From Diphasiastrum complanatum (taxonomy: Eukaryota; Streptophyta; Lycopodiopsida; Lycopodiales; Lycopodiaceae), in the NCBI GenBank assembly GCA_029204225.1, contig CM055097.1, forward strand, positions 44,420,942-44,484,941: DNA of 64,000 nucleotides, given 5' to 3'. Below the pieces are notes generated by a model. It worked only from the letters and a program-made list of their open reading frames with translations. It was not told the origin of the DNA and did not search any database. Position numbers and translations under genes: made by a program. This document shows, one piece after another, positions 43,046 through 53,786 of this stretch; positions within the stretch are counted from its first letter, which is position 1; each line of letters starts with the position of its first letter.

Positions 43046-46000
43046 TTGTCATGCCCATGACTGGTCTCGGGTAGCGTGTGCACGCTAGGGACATGTAGAT
43101 CGACAACCCGTAAGTTAATTGTGACTATAAGGGATTTGGGGCCCTTGTGTGTACATGGTCATAATTAATGGTTGTAGGCCTAAACACTTGATGGTGGATT
43201 GGTATGGGTCTATCAGTGAGTCATTGGGGAACTGGACGACGTGGCCCAGATAGGCTGCAAAGGTGTCCAGTGAGGTGTCACAGTGCACTACTAGTGGTGC
43301 ATGGGCCTTGGAGGGTATAAGTATACCTATTGGGCTCTCACTAGTGTATGCTTGATAGCATGACCGGTGGCATGATGCTGCTGGTGTGATGCCACACTCC
43401 TCGCTGTGATTGATCCATAGCTTGGGGGCTAAATCCGTTCGATCTAGGTTTGGTTGGGTTGGTTTGTCCACCACCAAGTTCCCTTGTGTTGCTTGTGATT
43501 GGCATGCTTAGAATAGGATCCTTGGATTGTGGACCTTATATTGAAAGCCCCGAAGTTGTCAATGACTAGATAAACAGTTGGTCCTTGCACAATGTCCCAG
43601 AATAAAAAAGTGAATTTCGTTGATTTTTTGCTTTGGGTAAGGCCTCCTCGAGGTGGAGGACGCAACCCATAGAACTATGATTGGGCTAAATTCCTGGAAG
43701 AATCCCGTAAGGCTTTTTTCACAATTGACGAATTAGATTCGCTTAATTAGCTGCAATGGGCAACCAAGAATGGAAATTCTTGGAATTTTTTTGACCAAGG
43801 TGTCGTTTTTTTTGAAACTAACACGGACAAAAATGCCCAGAAGCCAAGGATGGAAAAACTAAAATGGAACGAAAAAGTTGTTTCTTGATGTACTTGAAGT
43901 TGGGGGCGTACCAACACTGTTTATTATTAGAACAAAAAAAAAGCCGGTTCATTCTTCCCCATTTCGAAATCTGTCACTGTGAACCTTACGGTGACCGTAA
44001 AGATTATGAAAAGGGGCGAAAGAATGTATGATTTGTAATTGTTTTATGAAGTTGGATTTTGTTAATAATTCCTGAGAACTTCATATAATTGAACTATTTT
44101 TTTGACACTTTGATCCGGAAGTGGAGGGCCTTCGTGGCGGAAGAACCTGTGGTATGGGACGTAGGCAATTCCAAAATGAAGATCTGAAACTAACTGGATC
44201 AGTTGACCATGGTATGGTCGTGAGTCTTAGTGATGCCAAAAACTATCGGTCATAAAAACGGGTGTTTTGTCAGAAATTTAAGATATTGGTCATGACCCCT
44301 TTTTTAGGATATCTCAAATTTACAAAACCGGAAACCCGATAAGCTATTTCTTTATAAAGAATATGTTGATGAATTTCTTAACACTTTAATTAACCTGATT
44401 TTTTGTGATTTCTTGGAATTTAATTTTGATTACCCACAGTGTCACAGAAATGGTTAATGAAACTGTTTCTAAATTGTTTTCTCTACTTGAATCTTCAAGA
44501 AATCCTTTTTTGATTTACGGGTTAATTCTAAGCTTGGTAACCAAGAAGATCTTTGGTTTAGTCACTATGTTGGGACATCATTGGTATTTGCTTACAATGA
44601 TGCAACACTTCTTTTGGCTTTCAAGATTTTCTCGGATCTCTTCTTGGACTCTTCTTCTGGGCAAATCTCAAATGATCTGCACCCCTTGGAAACTCGTGGC
44701 ATTTCCTGTTAAAAAGGGGGAGAAGTAGGAAGAAAAGAGAATTATCAAGGAGAAACATCGGTCAAAGATTCAAGGAGGAATCTATTATGTCGATGATGGA
44801 CCTATTTCAGAAACGATAGGATATTTAGATATTACAGAAATCCTTTATGGATTATAGTAGATATCTGGTTTGAAGATTCAAAGGGGGGAAAGTTAGAGAG
44901 TACTCTTGCGGTAGAAAAGTGGCTGATAACAAGTCTGATTGATTTGTGTCAGAACTTGGAATTCTATTGCAAGATGGGGGTTTGTTGAAACCTGTTCCTT
45001 GCTGGATATAGTCAACTTGATCTTAGTTTGGACTGAGATCCGTGGGTTGATGCAAAGAAGGAAATTCATGCTAGCAATATATTCTTTTGAGTAGCCTTCG
45101 GTTGTGATTTTGGATGTGAATTAGCAATCTTTGAGAAATATTCTCTCTTAGAGGATAACCAAGTTACAGGATTCTCGGTTATGAAAGTGTTGTGTACAGA
45201 TCATGAGTTATCTGTAGAGATATGCTATGTAGTGAATCTTTGTGGGATCATCAAAACCTTTTGTACAAACTTCTAATCCTGTGGATCTACAAAGTATTCC
45301 GTGAACTAAGTTTATTTGCATGCATAAACTAGTTGTTGGTACATAGGCATATTGATGAGAATTGTGTTTGAGACAATTTCTCGCTGGGTTATAGCAATTT
45401 CTCATTAAGAATCGCTTATTGACCTAAGATTGATTTAGAATTAGATTAAATGTGTTTTGGTACCACACCTAGACATTTAAATATTTTCTAAATCTGATAC
45501 AACTAGCCGAGTCAGGAGCATTACTTCTAAGTTAGTTGTTGTAAATCAACAATAGAAATCTTATTTATGGATATTATTGTTGAAATGTATTGCTTATAAG
45601 TCATAACATTTATGAGTCATTTTGGATTCATTTACAGATGGGTGTGTATACAATACACGAAAACTTTTGGGACTTATCTTTTCCCGTTTGGAAAGGATGG
45701 AATGCTATCGCGGAAGACTCAGGAGAGTTGGATAGTGGTTTGCCAAAAGTTAGAACTTCACGTAATGAAGTTCTGGTGAATCTTAAGTTATTCTAGATTA
45801 GAACTTAAGTGAAAAATCTGGACGTATTCTAGATTAGACCCTAACTTTGGAATGACACCTTGTGCCATGGCTAGAGTAAGGGTGTTTTTCCTTATATAGG
45901 CACCGTGTGTGGGTTGGAAAAGTCTGGAACTTTCCAGATGGAAAGGACTGTTAGGTACAATTCATGTGTATTTTAAGAATTGTGATGCACTCTTATGATA

Positions 46001-46109
46001 GGGTATGGTCTCTGGAATTTGGAGAGTTGAAATTGGTGAATCATAACTCAGATTCTAGGAAATACCTAATCCATAGGAGAGGATAGTGTTCATACCCTGG
46101 ATGAATAAA
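43046..46109. other. About 3 kb without a recognised gene
   Basis: Open frames here (for example 43115-43477 minus and 44405-44728 plus) match nothing I know. Two small perfect hairpins lie together: AGAACTTCA/TGAAGTTCT (45752-45774) and CTTAAGTT/AACTTAAG (45782-45809). Because gypsy integrase follows at 46130, some of this may be badly decayed gypsy pol, but I cannot show it. Confidence 0.4.
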
Positions 46110-46696
46110 CAGGTTGGTGGAATTTTGGTATGACTGATCACCTTACCAAATCAACTATGTTTATTCGGGTATAGACCAAGAAGTTATAGAGTATCTGTTT
46201 AGGCTTTACAGATTACCAAAGTGACATTATGAACGTTCACGTTTTGAAATTCACTGGTCGCTTTTTGGTCGGCCGTATTTGCTAAACTAGAGATGATTCT
46301 GAGATTAAAAGTTCTTCTGATCATTGGTAGTTGCCTATGTGAGGTTATCACGTTCTTTTATTGAGTATAGGACAAGAATCCGATGAATTATGATTGGCGA
46401 ATCATAGTTCAGATTCTAGTTATACTTGATCGGTCAAAAGAAGGATTACCTGTGTGATTAGAAGATCAGTTAAGATATGTATTCATATGTTCATGGCAAT
46501 CTCCTCAGAGAGGAAGTTATCCTTGATGGAGATTGAGTTATAGTAAGCATTTGGCTACCGGTTATAGCCCATTTATGCTTATCAACGGATTTGAGCCTAG
46601 GTCACCCATTGCGGTTGAGACTCGATCGATCAAGTTTCAGAAAGTAGCGGATTTCGTACACGATATGCAGGAAATGCTACGGATTGCACGTCTAAC
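46110..46696 (+). pseudogene. Ty3/gypsy integrase remnant
   Basis: MTDHLTKSTMFIRV near 46131-46175 resembles v-D-LTKsahFip. Then KHLATGYSPFMLINGFEPRS followed by PIAVETRS (46545-46625) matches the KHSATGYSPFMLMYGFQPRS block of the intact element at 57.3 kb. Many stops intervene. It is cut at about 46697 by Penelope-like sequence. Confidence 0.75.
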
Positions 46697-47006
46697 TTGC
46701 GCGGTTTTGTGTGGTGGGATGGTGTACATTAACTTACAAATGCATTTCATTCATCAAAACTCAAGACAAATTTGCTTTACGGTGCTTTATTAGTACTATA
46801 TGCTTTTCAGCTATGTCTTTCCTTGTTGGTTTATGAATAAAGGGTTTTGGTCTTGACTTGTCAAGAGGAGCTTTGATATGTTAATCTCTCTCTATGCATC
46901 CTTGAGGTGTAAATCCGACTATCCTTTGACCGAGATAGTATCAAAACCTTGACGTACTTGGATTCATAAGCTAACATAGGTCTGTTTTATGTTTTAGTCC
47001 TCAAGA

Positions 47007-47020
47007 TGGTATCAGGGCGC
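47007..47020 (+). other. PBS-like sequence upstream of the Penelope-like ORF
   Basis: TGGTATCAGGGCGC differs little from the initiator-Met PBS TGGTATCAGAGC. In copy A the site reads TTGGTTTCAGGATGC (near 1973). Penelope-like elements are not known to use tRNA primers, so this may be chance or a chimera. Confidence 0.35.
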
Positions 47021-47075
47021 TGTAAACCTGCGTTATGGGGAGCCCCTTCCTCCCCCGAATCTATTCATCCAAACT

Positions 47076-48397
47076 TTGATCATTTGCATGAAAAAAGCTG
47101 TCATGTGGCATAGTTTTATTAATGGAACAAATTGTACTACCTGTAACGCTGCTGGACTTGAAGATAAGGTGCTATGTTTTACTGACCTTTTGGATGCATT
47201 ACATTGGTTAGATGTACTTGGAATTTGGCAAAACCAAGATCGATCCCTTGGGTACCATTGAAATTTTTGCTGCAAATTTGGGTGGGCTTGTTGAAAAATA
47301 TGAGAGGGAAGAGAAATTTTATAATTCTCATATTAGAAAAGTTTTTTCATGCCTTCAAAAAGATAACGACTCTCTTTCTGTTGAACCCATTCTTGCTTTA
47401 CCTGAATCACCTCCTTCTCCACATCCTCTTGTCTTTTTAGATGAATTGGACGAAGATAGTGCCTCGCAACTTGAAACCTTCTCTCAAGACATCTGTGACA
47501 TTGGTGATCAATACACTTTTGAATTTTGTCAATCCAAAAATTGCCAAGTCCCTTTTGTACCTGCACGAACTATTGAACTCAAATCCACCCACACGTCTTA
47601 CAAACTTTGGAGCTTACCTACTGTCAATTTTCTTGCTCCCATACTTATCGAGCTTTGGATCATTCTTGCACATCTTACTGAAAAAGAAGTTAAGACCTGC
47701 AAACTTGCTGCTCTAAACAAAAATTCCATGCTTGATACTCCTATAGCCTTTGACAACGTCATTTGCATGAACAAATTTGAGCCTTCTCGTTGCCCTTCTA
47801 AGCAAACCTGGGCACAAATTCGTGGACATTTTGACACTGGTTTCAATAGAATGGATCTCCACCAAGCTAGAATTTGGAACTGGAAAAGACCTTTTTTCAA
47901 ATGTAGATGTGGTGACAAATGTAAAAATCAGTCCTCCATTATCTGGTTTTACCATGCCATTTGGTACATGATGAATAATCTGAGCATTTTCTTCTAGTGC
48001 TTCTCCACAAAACCAACTCAATGTCTTTTTTCTTTGGCTGCACAAGCCTGCTAGGGAAATTGTCAAAGCACAAATTACCTTTCTCTATTTATGCCAATAC
48101 ATGATAGATGCATCCATTGAACTTTTCGCAAATCCCTCTATTAAACTCCTTGCACATCTAGGCGATGCCGAAAATATTAGAGAAATTGAACGCTTGCTTA
48201 AAAGACCTAGCTTCTCTACACTGCAAGACAAATTCTTCCAAAACTCTGATGAAGGTACTGGCACTTTCAACCTCAACAAGCCAAGCTCTGTTCTCTCTGG
48301 CCAAGGTAAAAGAAGGAAATTCACTGGATACAAAGAAAGAAGGACAAGGGAGTGGTACAAAGAACGAGTTGCCAGTCAAGAAGCTGAATTTCTATAG
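47076..48397 (+). pseudogene. Penelope-like element, N-terminal ORF region (broken)
   Basis: Frames 47076-47261, 47212-47997 and 48101-48397 together encode a region shared with copy A. It includes LGGLVEKYEREEKFYNSHIR (possible coiled coil), HPLVFLDELDEDSASQLETF, KLWSLPTVNFLAPILIELWI, a cysteine cluster FKCRCGDKCKN, and then KRPSFSTLQDKFFQNS and a basic tail KRRKFTGYKERRTREWYKER. Frame changes at about 47210 and 47990 break it. Its function is unknown; the Cys cluster might bind zinc. Confidence 0.5.
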
Positions 48398-48399
48398 GG

Positions 48400-50028
48400 A
48401 TTGATATGTTTGCAGGACGAAGAGGTTTTGGAAAGGAGGGAAGTAATCAGGAATGCGTTGGATCGCATGCAGCTCATTACGCATGATACCAAGGGAAAAC
48501 TCTTTCTACATTTACTTCACCGCAATAGGATGTTTGAGACCATTCATGTGAAGCAGTTTTATGCTCGCATTTTATTACAATTATTCGGCTTTATACATGA
48601 GTCCTTTGACGATATTGTTTTTGGTTGGTCATACATGGCAAATGTTAAAATGGATTGGTATCTTCCATATGAAGACTTCTGCAATTTTCAAGTTGAAAAC
48701 CTACAAGTTTGTTCTTGTACTCAAACATTTTTAAGGCTTTATTTCAAATAAGTTTGGTCATGTTTTGACTACAGATTGCAGCTTAATCAGTAGTAAGGTC
48801 CTTAAACGCTCCTTGGAAACAAGACTTAATCATATAGTGCTGCAACATACTAATGTCCAGATTATTGCTACTGAATTACATGATGGATGGCTGAAACTCA
48901 TGAGACTTCTACCTATGTATTCAAGTGTAGATATTGATAAGCATGCTAATTTTTGTAGAGAAAGTCCCCTAGAACTTCTAAAGAACAAAAAATGGATTCA
49001 AGGGAACACCGTCCCACTACATAAAAAAGAAAATGCCAACGACGAACGAAAATGGATTACCAAGCACTTATATGTCAAAGCTCAACATAACCCTTGTTTT
49101 ATGTGCATATATCTCATACGTAAACTTGCTATAGAGAGACTTGATAGCTTGGATTTTATCCCTTTCCCTGATCTTACAAATAACCTTGTCTCAAATTCTT
49201 TGGAATACATTAGCACCTCTATGAGTGAGTTACTACCTGATGTATCCTTTCATTATGAAAGATGCAACCCTTAAGGCAAACACATACAAGAGCGTCCTAA
49301 ATGGGGATACATCCTTACTTTGGCAATGTGATTCATCTATCGACTTCTATTTTAATTTACCCAAACTCATATATACGATGAAAGCAACAAATATCTCCAA
49401 ATGCTACGAAAATATTCCCCTGGATGGTACTGACGGTCTTAAAGCTATTATGACAAAACTGATTTGCTGGGCATTTAAAATTGCCAAAATCAAAATACTT
49501 AAATATAGACGTTTATCTAGGTCCAATGATTTTAAGTGGGCTTTCGAAAGAGCAATTTCGGATGAATGGAATGCTATAGACAAGGATACTTTATGCAAAT
49601 GGAATTCCTACCTGATCGATAATTGCATTGTAACACTTGGAGATCATACCTGGCGACAAATCCGAGGAATACCTATGGGTTTTTCATGCTCACCATTATG
49701 GTGCAATTGGTACCTTTCATTTTTTGAGATGCAGTTTATTAAAAGACTTGCAAAACTTGGGCAAATTGAGTATATGAACAACTTCAAATATTTGTTCAGG
49801 TATATAGACGACATCTGCTTTATCAATAATCATGCAGTTGGACGTTTCCTAGACAAAACCCAACCAAGAACACCTGACAATCCATTCTGGATCTATCCCT
49901 TGGAATACCTTGAGATTGATGGAAATGATACCATAAGTGATTCGGTAAACTTTTTGAATATTACAATTTCATTCGACCCAATTACTGGTTGTACACTACT
50001 GTCCAAATATGATTATCGCAAACCATAG
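48400..50028 (+). pseudogene. Penelope-like reverse transcriptase (copy B)
   Basis: Frames 48401-48751, 48765-49274 and 49225-50028 carry the pre-RT region and the RT. The last has ATNISKCYENIPLDGTDGLK (motif A context, compare Y-tNIPl), TWRQIRGIPMGFSCSPLWCN (motif B: Q--G-pMG---SP), YLFRYIDDICFINN (motif C, YIDD) and VNFLNITISFDP...YDYRKP (the FLd-i...y-Kp block after RT in Penelope-like elements). The motif A Asp is Asn here (copy A keeps Asp), and the KxHK block of copy A is missing. No GIY-YIG nuclease is seen downstream. Inactive by frameshift and by the Asp loss. Confidence 0.65.
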
Positions 50029-50690
50029 CTGCCATGTATTGCTGTAACAAGCAAGAAACTTTTCTTAAGGAGGTACGAACACTTGTTCATACCTTGGCTT
50101 CTCTCGTGACAAATTATGTATGATCATTAACAAGCTTTTATATCATGAAGTGTTTCTTGGACTTTTATTTGATCTGCCTAAAAATATTAACAATCTCTTG
50201 GTGGGCAGTTAGCTTTCTCTCAGGGGGGAGCTAGCTGCCCCCTAAGGGATTCACTAACTGTGGGTTCTCTCTCTCATCAATGGTACCCAATGCTATTTTA
50301 CTCCATTTGGTGTCATTGCCTTACAAGCCATATGGCCCTTTATGGTTTTTGGTGAGAAAATTTTAAGACCTCCAAGTACATTTATTACTACCTCAACGGT
50401 CAAGATCGCTTGCATTCCATCCTACGGCCACGATCGGTTGCTTCTCCTACACCCGTTCAGATGGAACTCACCTATATGAAGGTGGCACGATTCTTCTTCT
50501 CTCTCCCACACTCTTTCTCTCTTCTCTTCTCTCCTCCTTTTGGCAGAACAGGCTGTGGATTACTAGTGCGTACATTCCAACGAGTGGAGACAAACCTACA
50601 ATCGCACGGGTAAGTCGTTTTTCAACCTACCTATTCTTGCTTTGGGTCTACTACTTTCAAAGAAATGACAAGCATTAGTATCGATATTAA

Positions 50691-51238
50691 GCATCGCTGC
50701 TAGCATAAATAAGCATTTTTGTTGGATTTACGGATGAATAAAGTATGCTATCCATCGCTGCTAGCATAACTACTACCATCGTTGGCCAGAATTGTTGATA
50801 GGATTTGGAATTACTTTCATTAAGTGTTGAATGATATCCCATCGCTATCATTTAGTAGGGCATCACTATCATTTAGTGTTGAATGATTGAACGCATGATA
50901 TAGCAATACATGCTAGCTATCCATCGCTGCAAGGATCTGGTGTAGCGCTACCCAGACACTATCATGCTCATAAAACATCGCTGCTCAATTATCATAGAGC
51001 AATCCATCGCTGCCAGAATACCATTAAGCATTCCATCGCTGCCATATACCATTGAGGAGTCCTTCGCTACCAGAACTAATAGCATTATGGCATACTTTTT
51101 GTAGCATGTGCTATGGATAGTTATACTTTTGAATATGAATGGTACTCCATCGCTACTATACCAACAATACTTCCACTTTATGATCTGAATATGATATGTT
51201 TTATGTACTCAAAACTATTTGTTATGCACCATCGCTGC
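50691..51238 (+). repeat. Dispersed CCATCGCTGC word cluster
   Basis: Close variants of CCATCGCTGC occur near 50691, 50752, 50776, 50839, 50861, 50921, 50975, 51004, 51033, 51061, 51147 and 51229. The first two are followed by TAGCATAA. Spacing is irregular (about 20-90 bp), so it is not a simple tandem repeat. Confidence 0.8.
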
Positions 51239-51560
51239 TTTCCAGCAATGGAATGCCAAAAGTTTTGTAATAGATACTGTTTAACGAAAAGCCACATATT
51301 GTTCTTTATCTCTGACCATGAAGAGCTCTCTACATAGATATGATTATTGATGATTGTTGCTATTATCTTTGTCTCTCACAGTTTAGCAGCAAAGTAGCAA
51401 AAAGTACATAATCATATTGTTAAGTTCCGATAGACAGCAAGAATAAGGTACTTATATTGCACTTAATCTTCCCGCTCTTTACCATGCAAGAGCAATGGAT
51501 AATGAACTGTAACAATAACACTCCTTTCGTGCGTATGACTTTGTAATACTATACATAGAA

Positions 51561-51644
51561 ATGGATACAGAAGTAAACGTTTCTCAAGTACAATTAAATG
51601 CAAACATGATCGCCTCACAAGAATCATTTGCGTCTACTATTCAG
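51561..51644 (+). other. Possible short leader exon (28 codons)
   Basis: ATG at 51561 opens MDTEVNVSQVQLNANMIASQ and eight more codons, ending at CAG before GTTGGT, a splice-donor-like sequence. Together with the donor-like site near 50608 this could be a spliced element leader. Nothing beyond the local signals supports it. Confidence 0.2.
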
Positions 51645-52617
51645 GTTGGTACTTTACGTGTACTTCAGTCCTCTCTCTTTTTTAAAAATAAAGCATAAAG
51701 AGTATGGTGATAGCGTAAGAGACTACTATTAATGTTACCTTTATAAGAAGCAGAATGATTCCTAACGGTCTTTTTGAAAATACATCCCCTCTCCATCATA
51801 CAGTGCCGTAGCATACAAATTCAATGCTTATCATAGGGTAAATGGTAACGCTCTTTAGTTGTAATGGTATTCCTAGCATATCAAGAGATGTTAACCTATT
51901 TACATTCTTTAAAGTACATGGAATTGTACAAAGGTCTTTTTACATACGGGTATTGTGGTTTTTGCTGCTTTCTAAGTCACGATCAAGGTTTTTTTTTAAA
52001 GATATAATGCGGTAAGATAGCTTGCGGACTCTTGTATAGCATGGATTTGCTCAAGAAGTTACATGAACTGTACATTATCTGTTTACAAATATGAATGCTG
52101 GTATGGCATGGATTTGCCCCAAACTTCATGTACCGTTCCAAGCTACTTATTTGTTTTGCAATTCGCTACATATCTTATACAGCTTATTGTCTAATGCATA
52201 ATGCTGTATTTATATTTAAAAGATAAGGACCAAAACCATCAAACTGATCAGCATGGCATTCGCCCTGATACGGTATCGATATGGTTTGGCCTATCGCTAT
52301 AACCAACTTTCAGTAAGGGAAGATCGGACTTTAAAATTTTATTTACAGTGCCAGCTGATTAGTTAAGTTAAACGCATTTTGTACATGGATAACAACTGAC
52401 ATTCAACGTTGACACCTGTCTTCCTCACTGCGCTAACTTGCGCGGTTTTGTGTGGTGGGATGGTGGTAGGTACCAGTTGGATGTCTTGAAATATGTTTTG
52501 CTTTACGATGCTTTATTAGTACTGTATGCTTTTCAGCTATGTCTTTCCTTGTTGGTTTATGAATAAAGGGTTTTAAAAGGTTTTGGTCTTGACTTGTCAA
52601 GAGGAGCTTTGATCTGT

Positions 52618-52621
<4 letters not shown>

Positions 52622-52697
<76 letters not shown>
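52622..52697. repeat. (CT)n microsatellite grown from an element-internal seed
   Basis: About 76 bp of CT. The equivalent place in copies A and B has only a short run, ATCTCTCTCT (1842 and 46884). Confidence 0.95.
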
Positions 52698-52699
<2 letters not shown>

Positions 52700-52912
52700 C
52701 GCGGGCGCGGGGTAGCGCGGTCTACTGCCCCACGACCTGTTTTTCTGCTTTTGTTTTTTAAAGAATATGTCCAGGCGCATCTGGGACCTGGACGCGTCCA
52801 GCTTAAAAAAAAAAAATTAAAAAAAAATGTAGGCGCCCGACCTGCGACCGGGGTCTGATGCGGATGCGTCTGGACTCTGGACGCAGACGCGAAAAGTCCG
52901 CGCTGGCCCGGG

Positions 52913-52975
<63 letters not shown>

Positions 52976-53085
52976 GACATGAGGGTCTGGCGGATGCGGG
53001 CATTCCGCGTTCGTGTCCGACGTCCGGACCCTGGACGCGGGGTCGGACGCACCGATATTTTTTTTTATTTTTTAAAATTTTTTTT

Positions 53086-53145
53086 ACGATGATTTACGGA
53101 ATTCTAATTCACATTATGTATCGCATTTTGCTGCGTTCTTCATCG
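53086..53145 (-). pseudogene. 5.8S rRNA gene fragment (about 60 bp)
   Basis: On the minus strand the sequence reads CGATGAAGAACGCAGCAAAA, then TGCGATACATAATGTGAATT and AGAATTCCGTAAATCATCG. This matches the universally conserved 5.8S core (CGATGAAGAACGCAGCGAAA...) with a 2-base gap and a few transitions. It is a short decayed piece, not a working gene. Confidence 0.85.
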
Positions 53146-53153
53146 TTCGGACG

Positions 53154-53191
53154 CGGACGCGAACGCGCGTCCAGACGCGCGTTCGCGTCCG
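53154..53191. other. Perfect 17-bp-arm palindrome
   Basis: CGGACGCGAACGCGCGT (53154-53170) and its exact reverse complement (53175-53191) flank a CCAG loop. Confidence 0.9.
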
Positions 53192-53235
53192 GGGTCCGCC
53201 ACCTTAATATATATATATATATATATATATATCAT

Positions 53236-53277
53236 AGTGGCACGTGGTACCGCCCAAAAATCCGCGGTACCAGGGCG
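53236..53277. repeat. Foldback-family arm fragment
   Basis: GGTACCGCCCAAAAATCCGC then GGTACCAGGGCG nearly repeats 42247-42280. It joins directly to the repeat at 53278. Confidence 0.8.
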
Positions 53278-53786
53278 AGTTACGAATAGAGCCACAACTG
53301 ACCTAGAGCTAAGCTATGAAAGCATCACATAAGCAAGACTTAAGCTATGAAAGCAGCACATAAGCAAGACTTAACCCTAGGAAGCAGGAAAGAGAGAGAT
53401 TAAGGAGACTAAAGAGAGAGATCAATATCATCAGCTGAATAACAAATGACACAATTTCCCTACTTATAGCCAAGAGGAAGCCCTAAAAGGAAGCTTCCGG
53501 TGGCTAGGGCCCAACTGGGAGAGAAAATAGTGCGCCCTCCAAGAAGGCCCCCACTCTCCAGCAATATGTCCAAATGGCCTAATAATGAATAATAAGGCCA
53601 AAGACCAACCATATAGTCTAAGTGTCACTAATGAATAAAAAAGGGCCCAAGGCCTGCTTATGCATAAAGTAAAGTAAATGTAAATGGACGTGGCGAATGT
53701 AAAAGTCGAGTCCATAACTCTCCTTGGCACAAAAGAAAACGACCCACTGCCGAAAAGAATAGCAGCAAGCCCTGGTGCATCAACAA
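53278..53786 (-). repeat. Probable 3' LTR region of a minus-strand gypsy fragment
   Basis: It follows, in the minus orientation, the integrase C-terminus at 54221-53787. Its left part is the repeat shared with 29580-29710. LTR ends are not defined. Confidence 0.4.

Larger units (their letters stand above)
46697..50230 (+). mobile_element. Penelope-like retroelement copy B (5'-truncated)
   Basis: It begins at GCTAACTTGCGCGG inside a gypsy integrase remnant and extends past the RT frame to a G/C-rich hairpin (GGGGGG...GCCCCC, about 50222-50243). The right side continues into another 5' region of the same family (50238-52621), a head-to-tail arrangement known for Penelope-like elements. Internal landmarks match copy A (1033-4517). 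Confidence 0.6.
50238..52621 (+). repeat. Second Penelope-like 5' region, head-to-tail with copy B
   Basis: Its right half (51890-52621) matches the 5' region of copy A. It stops at 52621 exactly where an internal (TC) run of the element has become a long microsatellite. The left half has promoter-like sequence (CTATATGAAGG near 50472, then a CT-rich tract), a strong splice-donor-like GGGTAAGTC near 50608, and the CATCGCTGC word cluster. The coding region of this copy is absent. Confidence 0.5.
52698..53235. other. CpG-rich island-like block with (TA)n tracts
   Basis: GC-rich sequence with recurrent GGACGC/GCGTCC words contrasts sharply with the AT-rich surroundings. (TA)n tracts fill 52918-52973 and 53207-53232. 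A 5.8S rRNA fragment and a 17-bp-arm palindrome lie inside it. Confidence 0.7.

Noticed and set aside
50640-51260. CATCGCTGC cluster as a CRISPR or tandem satellite
   Set aside because: The repeated word is only 10 bp and the spacing is irregular.
46697-52621. Hammerhead ribozyme in the Penelope-like 5' region
   Set aside because: I looked for the CTGATGA...GAAA core and found only CTGATCAG and CTGATACGG; a structural search could still find a divergent one.
52433-53289. Long frames across CT/TA tracts near 52.6-53.2 kb
   Set aside because: They consist of RERERE or IYIYIY translations and GC-rich noncoding sequence.
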